This document shows positions 1 through 5,892 of a stretch of DNA of 10,195 nt, one piece after another (position 1 is the first letter of the stretch; each line of letters opens with the position of its first letter). Location: positions 1-10,195 of the forward strand of contig JAQTRT010000091.1 of NCBI GenBank assembly GCA_028711675.1, read 5' to 3'. The notes under the pieces are model-generated. The model saw nothing but the letters and a program-made list of their open reading frames with translations. It was not told where the DNA came from and did not search any database. Origin of the DNA: a bacterium. Lineage in GTDB: Bacteria; Spirochaetota; JAHITG01. The position numbers and the translations under genes are program-made.

Positions 1-2247
1 GGGATCGAGCAGAAGGTCATTCAATACCTTCATAAAAAAGGAAAGGCCCGGATCATCTGGCACGGCCATCCGGAAGAATGGGAAAAGGTCCTGAAACCCC
101 TGGCCCATCTTTTCCAGGGAGAGCTTGAGGTCATCAAAGGAAAAGAAAAACCGGGAACAAACAATATTAATATCTATTCCGGGACCGATCTTCATTCCCA
201 GGTCATGGGCGTCCGCCAGGTCCTCAGCCGGGAAAAGCTCAAAGATACCGTCATTGTACTGCCCCTGGCTGACACGCTTTTTCCCCTGCTCAGTTACGGG
301 ATCGAGAACCTCAGAAAAGAAAAGGTCCTTGACCAGTTCAATATATCCATGGGTTATCCCCTGAACCGCACGTCATTTTTCACGCTCATGAATCAAATCC
401 TTGAGATACAGAAATTCACGCGAAACCGGGACAGGAAAGGGATGGGCCCCCTTCTGTACCCCGGCCGTCAATACATGGACATCCTCTCCAGCCCTTTTAT
501 CAAAAACATGAAAAACGACCTTGTCCGTCCTGTCATCCTGGCTATCAGCCAGGCCCTGGCAGGCGGCCTGGAAAAAAGCCCGCTCAAAGGCCTGACCCTG
601 CTCTGCCTGCAGGAGATACACAAGGACAAGGAACTGCTCAAAGCCGTCCGGGAAAGCTCCGGGATCACGGACGAAGCCATGATCAGCCAGACGATCCAAA
701 TGGTCCATACCAGGTTCTTCCATGATTTCGAGGATATCCGGACCCTGGAAGGTCTCTGTGAACGCATGGAACAGCTCATCGATCATATTCTATTGAACAG
801 CGAAGTACGCTCCTATATCCTATCCGGCGAAGTGTTCAACCGTTTCTTCGCGGCCATGAACGAGATCAGGAAGACCAGCCTGTCCCGCGAGGAACTGGAG
901 AAGGAACTGGTCCTGGACCTCTTCCTTTTTTCCCTCAACCACGAGAATATCTCCTTTGAGACAAAACCCCTTCAGGAAATGGAGATCATCGGCATGCTCG
1001 AGACACGGAACCTGAACTTCAGGAACGTGGTGATGCTTGATGTCCAGGAAGGAGTGATGCCTGCGGAGAAAAAGATCGATCCCCTGGTCCCTGCGGGTTT
1101 GTACAGCGTCCTCGGCCTGCCGGACCATGAAAAGAACCAGGAGATGTACAGATATTATTTTACCAGGCTGGTACGCGGCGCGGAGAACGTGCACCTCTTC
1201 TATATCCAGGATGAGAGCAAGCAAAGGAGCCGTTATATCGAAGAGCTGATCTGGAAAAAAGAAAAGGAGGAGAAGCGGCTCAATGCCCTGGCTGTCCGGA
1301 AGATATTCTTCCCGGTCAGGCTCATCTCCCGGCAGGAAAAGGAGATCGTCATCCCCAAAGGGAATGTGATCCTGTCCAAACTGAAAAAGATGAGTTACTC
1401 GGCCTCAGGCCTTGATTCATACCTCCGGTGCAGGCTGAAGTTCTATTTTGAAAAAGTCCTGGGCCTGAAGGAAGAGAAGAAAGTCCGGGAGGATATCGAC
1501 CAGGCAGAACGCGGTATCCTGGTCCACCGGATCCTGCGTGATACGTTCCTGCCTTTTATGGGACAGGATCTGGAAAGCCGGAAATATCCGGAAATGGAAT
1601 CTCATCTCTTAAAAACAATCGAAAAACATTTCCAGGCCCAGCCCAGTACCGGCGAATATTACCTGTTCAGGAAAATAACAGAGAACCACCTTAAAAATTT
1701 CCTGAAAAAGGACCTGGAAAGGAAGACGCCTTTCAGGGTCCTTCACCTGGAGAAAAAATGGGAAACGCATTTTCCCGTCAACGGGCAAGAGGTCGTACTC
1801 AAGGGGTTTATCGACAGGGTCGATACGATGCGGGACCGGGTAGTCATCTTTGATTACAAGACCGGCAGCCTGCTGCCGGGGGACAGCGTGGATCCTGACG
1901 CGGATATTGATACAGCGGAAAAAATAAGGGAACACATCTCCTCATTCCAGCTCCCGGTCTATATACGTTTGTTCTTGGACAATGAACCCGCAGCTAAACT
2001 GGAAAATCTGGAAGCAGTTTTTATCTCTGTTCTGGACAGCACGGAAAAATTTCTTTTCACCGGCCGGAGCCTGGCCTCTTTTACCAGGGAAAAGATATAC
2101 ACGGACTTTTACCTGAAAGCACTGACAAACCTGCTGCAGGAGATACTCGACCCTGAAGTACCGTTCACGCGATACAAGGATACGGACTGCCGGGACTGCC
2201 CGTTCATCCACCTGTGCGGGATGGAAGAGGAAGAGAGGGAATATTAA
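1..2247 (+). CDS. AddB-like PD-(D/E)XK nuclease with Fe-S signature, 5'-truncated by window edge
   Basis: Frame 1 is open from the first base, so the N-terminus lies outside; 748 residues are visible. The C-terminal third carries a RecB/AddB-type PD-(D/E)XK nuclease core: a His in the GILVHR segment (residue 509), an Asp in FIDRVD (605), and the catalytic D-Y-K in IFDYKTG (618-620). A Cys in YLRCRLKFYF (477) plus three clustered Cys near the end (730, 733, 739) match the C...CxxCxxxxxC pattern of the 4Fe-4S cluster that staples AddB-type nuclease domains. Before it, VVMLDVQEGVMP resembles the C-terminal helicase-like fold of this family, which in AddB lacks ATPase activity. The family processes double-strand DNA ends for recombination together with an AddA helicase. 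No addA follows in this window; it may lie upstream or elsewhere. AddB itself versus a stand-alone PD-(D/E)XK family protein cannot be settled from the fragment. Confidence 0.88.
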   Translation, partial: GIEQKVIQYLHKKGKARIIWHGHPEEWEKVLKPLAHLFQGELEVIKGKEKPGTNNINIYSGTDLHSQVMGVRQVLSREKLKDTVIVLPLADTLFPLLSYGIENLRKEKVLDQFNISMGYPLNRTSFFTLMNQILEIQKFTRNRDRKGMGPLLYPGRQYMDILSSPFIKNMKNDLVRPVILAISQALAGGLEKSPLKGLTLLCLQEIHKDKELLKAVRESSGITDEAMISQTIQMVHTRFFHDFEDIRTLEGLCERMEQLIDHILLNSEVRSYILSGEVFNRFFAAMNEIRKTSLSREELEKELVLDLFLFSLNHENISFETKPLQEMEIIGMLETRNLNFRNVVMLDVQEGVMPAEKKIDPLVPAGLYSVLGLPDHEKNQEMYRYYFTRLVRGAENVHLFYIQDESKQRSRYIEELIWKKEKEEKRLNALAVRKIFFPVRLISRQEKEIVIPKGNVILSKLKKMSYSASGLDSYLRCRLKFYFEKVLGLKEEKKVREDIDQAERGILVHRILRDTFLPFMGQDLESRKYPEMESHLLKTIEKHFQAQPSTGEYYLFRKITENHLKNFLKKDLERKTPFRVLHLEKKWETHFPVNGQEVVLKGFIDRVDTMRDRVVIFDYKTGSLLPGDSVDPDADIDTAEKIREHISSFQLPVYIRLFLDNEPAAKLENLEAVFISVLDSTEKFLFTGRSLASFTREKIYTDFYLKALTNLLQEILDPEVPFTRYKDTDCRDCPFIHLCGMEEEEREY

Positions 2248-2473
2248 GCTTTCCGTTTATCTCCCTAGAGATTGAGTCAGCCGTAAAAACAACATCTCTG
2301 ATCGTCTCTTCATTGGCCTGATACAGGACCCGGACGCAAAAAAGGATACTGTCCAGGCCATTGGTCTGCCCGTATAACCGGAACACGGGAATCAGATAAA
2401 CATCCGGAATTAACAAATATTTGGTTTTAATGATCTGGCAATAATACAAATATATTTTATTTCTATAAATACC
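2248..2473. other. gene-free spacer after the nuclease gene
   Basis: No supported gene. A 5-bp hairpin (2259-2272) lies just after the nuclease stop but has no T-tract, so I do not call it a terminator. The minus strand is open over 2204-2449, but only from a TTG without a ribosome binding site. Confidence 0.6.
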
Positions 2474-2501
2474 TTGCCAAAGAGGATAAAAATATTATAA
2501 T
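2474..2501 (+). promoter_or_regulatory. sigma-70-type promoter of the truncated tRNA-Ser
   Basis: TTGCCA (2474-2479) and a perfect TATAAT (2496-2501) are separated by 16 bp. The predicted start is near 2508, about 30 bp before the tRNA-Ser 5' half at 2540. This is the normal distance for a tRNA leader, which suggests that this was once the promoter of a complete tRNA gene. Confidence 0.6.
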
Positions 2502-2539
2502 AGAAACGCCAGCCGACTTGATCTGCTGGATCATTAACA

Positions 2540-2581
2540 GGAGAGATGCCGGAGCGGTTGATCGGGGCGGTCTCAAAAACC
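2540..2581 (+). pseudogene. tRNA-Ser 5' half, broken after the anticodon loop
   Basis: These 42 bases match the first 42 bases of the intact tRNA-Ser at 8577 at 35 positions without gaps. They contain the acceptor 5' strand GGAGAGA, the complete D arm and the 5' anticodon stem GCGGT. The loop reads CTCAAAA where the intact gene has CTCGAAA, so the anticodon position would be CAA instead of CGA. The match stops after AACC; what follows is A/T-rich with no variable arm, T arm or 3' acceptor strand. A good promoter still lies upstream. It is a truncated gene and cannot make a functional tRNA. It may mark one edge of an integrated element (see findings). Confidence 0.72.
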
Positions 2582-2825
2582 TACCTTTATAAAAAAATAA
2601 TCCTGAAATAAATCCCTGAAATGCAGAAAAACATAAAATAAAAAATATAATTGTGCCCTTTTTTTCTTAAAACCATTAACTAATTTGTACCGGCTTATAT
2701 ACGCTTGTAAGGTTTTCGCGGATTTCCTGCAAGAATCTGTCACAAATATGGCACAAGAAAAACTCATAAAGTATTAGTTCGAGTCCTATACTGCCCCTGT
2801 ACCTGACAGATGGAAGGACCATTTA
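2582..2825. other. AT-rich gene-free spacer
   Basis: No supported gene. It contains two close copies of CCTGAAAT (2602-2609 and 2615-2622), A- and T-runs, and the weak hairpin listed at 2757-2792. Short open stretches in both directions have no ribosome binding site and no recognisable protein similarity. Confidence 0.6.
2757..2792 (-). terminator. possible terminator of the sigma-54 activator gene
   Basis: Read on the minus strand, AGTATAG and CTAATACT form a 7-bp stem with one bulged base around an 8-base loop (2770-2792). A T-rich run containing GAGTTTTTC follows. It lies 34 bp past the activator's stop codon. The stem is A/T-rich and therefore weak. Confidence 0.3.
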
Positions 2826-4865
2826 TCAGGATTCGGTAATGCCGAGTGATTGAATTTTATTCCTGAGCGTGTTCCTGTGAATTCCCAGCCAGTCAGCGGC
2901 ATCAGACTGGTTCTGGTCAAATTTAATGAGGGCGTAATCGATCAGAACTTTTTCAATATGACTGATAAGACGGGGATATATCTCACCGCCGCCGAGTTTT
3001 AAAATTTCATCCTGTACCAGGGAATCCAGGCTGAATTCCCGAGGTTCAGACTTTGCGATTTTGTCCGAAAGGGTTCTGTAATCCAGAACAGCTTCCGCTG
3101 ATAAGATGACAGAGCGCTCGATAACATTTTCCAGTTCTCTGATATTGCCGGGCCAGGAATACTCCATCAGGGTTTCCAGAAAAGGAGGGGGTATTTCCGG
3201 CATGGGCTTGGCATACTTTCTTGTATATTTTTCCAGAAAATAGTTCACCAGCAAAGGGATGTCCTCTTTTCTCTCATTTAAATTCGGAAGATGGAGGTTT
3301 ATCAGATTGATCCTGTAAAACAGGTCTTCCCGGAATTTGTTCTCTTTAACCAGCAATTCCAGGTTTTTATTGGTCGCGGTTATGATCCGGATATCCACCT
3401 TATGGGAAAATTCACCGCCCAGGGGTTCCACGGTTTTTTCCTGAATGACCCTGAGGAGCTTGGCCTGCAGATTAAAATCGAGATCGCCGATCTCATCAAG
3501 GAAAACAGTGCCCGTATGGGCCAGTATAAATTTTCCTTTTTTATCGGAGACAGCATTTGTAAAAGCCCCTTTTTTATATCCGAACAGTTCTGATTCCAGC
3601 AGAGCAGCCGGGATAGCTGCACAATTAATACTGATGAACGGTTTGGTAGCGCGTGAGCCTGAATAGTGTATCCGCCGTGCCAGCACTTCTTTCCCGGTCC
3701 CGGTACTGCCGGTGATCAGCACCGTTGCATCCGTATCTGCGATGAGGTCAGCGGTTTCAAGTATTTTTCTCAGGATCTCACTGCGTCCAATCAGGATATT
3801 GCCTTTTGAAAACCCCAGGCGTTCCGACAGTTCCCTGTTCCTGCTGATGAGTTCCTGTTTTTCTTTTTCCGTCCTTTCATAACTCTCAATTTTTTGTGTA
3901 ATCATGGCAGCTATGAGAATCAAAGTGTCCTTTGTATGATTCAGGTCTTCATCATCCAGAAACTGTTTTTCAATGGCCAGGACCCCGGCTACCTTGTTCC
4001 GGTGGCGTATAGGGATGGAGTAAAAGGAGAAAATCTCTGTTTTGCTTCTTTTTATCTTCATTTTATTCAGGAACTCCCTGTTTTCCGAGATGTTCCTTAT
4101 AATGATGGGTTCCCCGGTTTTAACTGTTTTCCCTGTAATGCCTTCACCGATCTCATAGATTCCGCGTTTAACAGCTTCTTCACTCAGCCGGTAACCCTGG
4201 AAAACCCGCAGTTTATTTTCCGCTGTCAGGAGGATAAGCATACCTCTCTGCAGGGAAATGGTTCTGGATAAGCGGTCCATAATCTTCTGAAATGCCTGCT
4301 CCAGTCTGATCGGCTGGTCCAGTATACCGGCAATCTGGATTAAAAGCTTCTGGAATTCAATCTTGTTCTTCAATGTATTGATGATATTTTCTTTGTTCAA
4401 TATCTGTACGACAATATTCCCTATGAGCTGGAGGAGGGTAAGGTCTTCTTCTGTAAAAGCCTCCTGCCTGTTGCAGTCAACGCTTAATACACCGATAACC
4501 CTATTGCTGACGATCAAAGGAACCGCCAGCTCGGACCGCAGGTCCTCCCTGATGCGGACATAGAAATCCACACTGTCGACATTATTGATAAGCAGGGGTT
4601 TCCCTGTTTCAGCAACCCGGCCCGTGACCCCTTCTCCGACCTTCAGTTTAACCTTTGTGATGATCCCTTTATTCAAACCGCGGATAACTTTAATATCAAG
4701 TACACATGATACAGGATCGATCAGCATAATACTGCCTGAAGTGGCCTTGGTAATCTCAATACAACTATCAATCAGATAATTAAGCATGACTTCGGAAGTT
4801 TCGCTGTGATTCAATGAGGTCAATATATTATGCAAGGCTTCCAATTTTTTATCTTTGTACTTCAT
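2826..4865 (-). CDS. sigma-54-dependent transcriptional activator (GAF-GAF-AAA+-Fis HTH)
   Basis: A 679-residue bacterial enhancer-binding protein of the NifA/FhlA architecture. Two GAF sensor domains (about 10-160 and 175-325) are followed by a short Glu/Lys-rich helix and an AAA+ domain. The AAA+ domain has Walker A GSTGTGKE (386-393), a sigma-54 contact loop reading GAFTNA (433-438) rather than the usual GAFTGA, Walker B VFLDEIGD (454-461), the arginine-finger region REDLFYR (512-518) and SWPGNIRELEN (570-580). A Fis-type helix-turn-helix ends the protein. There is no receiver domain, so it should respond to a ligand or protein partner rather than a histidine kinase. I chose ATG 4865 because a TTGACA/TATTAT promoter starts transcription near 4878; the upstream ATG at 4886 overlaps the -10 box and the TTG at 4967 lies upstream of the promoter. 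It faces away from the porin-amtB-P-II operon, its likely target. The sensed signal is unknown. Confidence 0.9.
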   Translation of the reverse strand: MKYKDKKLEALHNILTSLNHSETSEVMLNYLIDSCIEITKATSGSIMLIDPVSCVLDIKVIRGLNKGIITKVKLKVGEGVTGRVAETGKPLLINNVDSVDFYVRIREDLRSELAVPLIVSNRVIGVLSVDCNRQEAFTEEDLTLLQLIGNIVVQILNKENIINTLKNKIEFQKLLIQIAGILDQPIRLEQAFQKIMDRLSRTISLQRGMLILLTAENKLRVFQGYRLSEEAVKRGIYEIGEGITGKTVKTGEPIIIRNISENREFLNKMKIKRSKTEIFSFYSIPIRHRNKVAGVLAIEKQFLDDEDLNHTKDTLILIAAMITQKIESYERTEKEKQELISRNRELSERLGFSKGNILIGRSEILRKILETADLIADTDATVLITGSTGTGKEVLARRIHYSGSRATKPFISINCAAIPAALLESELFGYKKGAFTNAVSDKKGKFILAHTGTVFLDEIGDLDFNLQAKLLRVIQEKTVEPLGGEFSHKVDIRIITATNKNLELLVKENKFREDLFYRINLINLHLPNLNERKEDIPLLVNYFLEKYTRKYAKPMPEIPPPFLETLMEYSWPGNIRELENVIERSVILSAEAVLDYRTLSDKIAKSEPREFSLDSLVQDEILKLGGGEIYPRLISHIEKVLIDYALIKFDQNQSDAADWLGIHRNTLRNKIQSLGITES

Positions 4866-4884
4866 TTTATCCTTAGATACCACC

Positions 4885-4912
4885 ATAATACCTAAATTAT
4901 TTAATTTGTCAA
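4885..4912 (-). promoter_or_regulatory. sigma-70-type promoter of the sigma-54 activator
   Basis: On the minus strand a perfect TTGACA (4907-4912) and TATTAT (4885-4890) are 16 bp apart. The predicted start near 4878 gives a leader of about 13 bases carrying AAGGA before ATG 4865. The left operator-like repeat (4920-4935) begins 7 bp upstream of the -35 box, so self-regulation is likely. Confidence 0.65.
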
Positions 4913-4919
4913 GCTTATT

Positions 4920-4935
4920 GCATAAATAATATGCA
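4920..4935 (+). promoter_or_regulatory. operator-like repeat 1 (GCATAAAT-N4-TGCA)
   Basis: This 16-bp site fits GCATAAATNNNNTGCA and sits inside a perfect 6-bp inverted repeat, TTGCAT-N7-ATGCAA (4918-4936). It is centred about 141 bp upstream of the predicted sigma-54 start at 5069, a normal enhancer distance, and it also abuts the activator's own promoter. I infer that it is bound by the Fis-type HTH of the divergent activator. Confidence 0.55.
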
Positions 4936-4958
4936 AAAAACATAAATAAAATCAACGA

Positions 4959-4974
4959 TGCACACAATTTATGC
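4959..4974 (-). promoter_or_regulatory. operator-like repeat 2 (same consensus, opposite strand)
   Basis: The minus strand reads GCATAAATTGTGTGCA, matching repeat 1 at all 12 defined positions. It is centred 39 bp from repeat 1 and about 102 bp upstream of the sigma-54 start. A further CATAAAT half-site lies between them at 4941-4947. Paired sites at this range are typical for enhancer-binding proteins. Confidence 0.55.
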
Positions 4975-5042
4975 GAAAACTGATTTTTTAAAATTTTACA
5001 TTTCTATAACTACTTAGTATATAATGAATAATAAAAGCGGCT

Positions 5043-5058
5043 TGGCACGGGATTTGCT
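5043..5058 (+). promoter_or_regulatory. sigma-54 (-24/-12) promoter of the porin-amtB-P-II operon
   Basis: TGGCACG (5043-5049), four bases, then TTGCT (5054-5058) matches the sigma-54 consensus TGGCACG-N4-TTGCW at every defined position. Transcription should begin near 5069. An A/T-rich 68-bp stretch separates it from the upstream repeats and could help DNA looping. Confidence 0.9.
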
Positions 5059-5080
5059 TTTATAATAATCAGAATAAAAA

Positions 5081-5100
5081 AGGAGGTGAATAAAATGTAA
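5081..5100 (+). promoter_or_regulatory. strong ribosome binding site followed by a start-stop codon (ATG TAA)
   Basis: A full-length Shine-Dalgarno match (AGGAGGTGA, 5081-5089) stands 8 bases before ATG 5095, and that ATG is followed immediately by TAA. The motif AAAGGAGGTGAAT also occurs in front of the P-II gene, so the site looks genuine although it translates nothing. It lies about 12 bases into the predicted sigma-54 transcript. Either a lost leader gene or a ribosome-parking device would fit. Confidence 0.5.
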
Positions 5101-5102
5101 AA

Positions 5103-5189
5103 ATGAGTTCAGTTTTATGGATGCAGATCAAATACAATCAACTGATCTGCATCCCGTTTGTTTCAATTTTTTTATGGAGGAAAAAATGA
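5103..5189 (+). CDS. possible 28-residue leader peptide ending in an ATGA overlap with the porin gene
   Basis: ATG 5103 opens a 28-codon frame through the leader hairpin and stops at TGA 5187-5189, which overlaps the porin start ATG 5186. Its start is 16 bases past the strong Shine-Dalgarno, which aligns better with the start-stop ATG at 5095, so initiation here would need re-initiation after that stop. The peptide (beginning MSSVLWMQIK) resembles nothing I know. Its exact overlap with the next start is the only argument for reality. Confidence 0.25.
   Translation: MSSVLWMQIKYNQLICIPFVSIFLWRKK
5119..5173 (+). terminator. leader hairpin with T-rich tail, possible attenuator
   Basis: GGATGCAGATCA (5119-5130) and TGATCTGCATCC (5143-5154) form a perfect 12-bp stem with a 12-base loop. 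The tail 5157-5173 is T-rich and ends in seven Ts. It lies between the sigma-54 promoter and the porin start codon, so an intrinsic terminator here would act as an attenuator. The loop is large and the T-run is interrupted, so it could instead protect the mRNA end. Confidence 0.5.
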
Positions 5190-5869
5190 AAAAATTTACA
5201 GTATGTACCTTTATTTTAATACTGTTTATGACTGGCAAGACCGCTTACTCTGAAGGTCTGAGCGGAGATATTTACATTGCCGGTGTAAGCAAGTATTTAT
5301 GGAGAGGTCAGGATCTATATGATAAGTTTGCGCTGCAGCCCGGATTTGACCTATCCCTCTCTTCCTTTTCTCTTGGGTTCTGGAGCAGCTACCATCCGGA
5401 TGCAGAAGCTCTGGCTGAAGCGGATCTGACGTTAAGTTACAGTTATGAACCCATGAAAAATTTTACCGGAAACCTGGGTTACACTTTCTACTCTTTCCCT
5501 CAGCCGGTATACGGGGATTCTCACGAGGTTTACGCAGGTATCAGTTACAGCGGGTTCCTTTCACCGGGATTAAAGTTATTTTATGACTTTGATGACGGGG
5601 ATGGTTTGTATGCCGAATTATCCTGTTCACAGGGATTTTCTCTTGGACCGGAATTCAGTTTAGGCGCCAGCCTGGGCTTCAATGCAGGCCAGTGGGGATA
5701 CGAGTCCTCCCTTACTGTACTGGGATTAAGCCTGAGCACCGTCATACCGGCCGGGCCTGTTGAAATATCCCCTGTACTCTTCGGGCAGCTGGCACTGGAC
5801 GACCAGTATAAGAATGATGATAATTTACTGGACGGGTATGCCGGGCTGTCGGTGAAGTACAATTTCTGA
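5186..5869 (+). CDS. TorF-family putative porin (predicted outer-membrane beta-barrel)
   Basis: 227 residues. ATG 5186 follows GGAGG by five bases and opens a clean signal peptide: KK, a hydrophobic core to about residue 16, and an A-Y-S cleavage site near 22. The frame is open 69 bases further up, but that extension reads across the leader hairpin and would bury the signal peptide. The mature part alternates aromatic and small or polar residues in short strands separated by Asp/Gly turns. It begins with the VSKYLWRGQ-like segment seen in this family and ends in YNF; a final Phe is the usual assembly signal for beta-barrels. Proteins of this type often sit beside amtB and P-II genes. It is first in the operon, 23 bp ahead of amtB. 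A role in passing ammonium or small nitrogen compounds across the outer membrane is inferred, not shown. Confidence 0.78.
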   Translation: MKKFTVCTFILILFMTGKTAYSEGLSGDIYIAGVSKYLWRGQDLYDKFALQPGFDLSLSSFSLGFWSSYHPDAEALAEADLTLSYSYEPMKNFTGNLGYTFYSFPQPVYGDSHEVYAGISYSGFLSPGLKLFYDFDDGDGLYAELSCSQGFSLGPEFSLGASLGFNAGQWGYESSLTVLGLSLSTVIPAGPVEISPVLFGQLALDDQYKNDDNLLDGYAGLSVKYNF

Positions 5870-5892
5870 CAATATAAAAAGGAGGTAAAAAC

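Noticed and set aside
820..1224. Long minus-strand frames inside the nuclease gene (also 373-786 and 1609-1935)
   Set aside because: They are complementary-frame shadows of a clear nuclease coding region, without ribosome sites or family signatures.
2204..2449. Minus-strand frame of 81 codons overlapping the nuclease gene end
   Set aside because: It starts at TTG without a ribosome binding site, overlaps a well-supported gene and matches no family I recognise, although its composition looks protein-like.
2770..2800. tRNA T-arm/3' end remnant around TTCGAGTCC
   Set aside because: The would-be 5-bp T stem has two mismatches and there is no acceptor partner; the stem-loop is better read as a weak terminator of the minus-strand gene.
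2791..2800. Shared CTGCCCCTGT between this site and the P-II terminator (7654-7663) as an attachment core
   Set aside because: A 10-base match in a 10-kb window is close to chance level, and the flanks do not align.
4866..4967. N-terminal extension of the activator from TTG 4967 with a hydrophobic segment
   Set aside because: The extension reads through the TTGACA/TATTAT promoter and repeat 1, its TTG lies within repeat 2, and ATG 4886 overlaps the -10 box. ATG 4865 has a leader and AAGGA.
5117..5185. Longer porin start at ATG 5117
   Set aside because: It has no Shine-Dalgarno, crosses the leader hairpin and would place 23 residues before a well-formed signal peptide; ATG 5186 has GGAGG at five bases.
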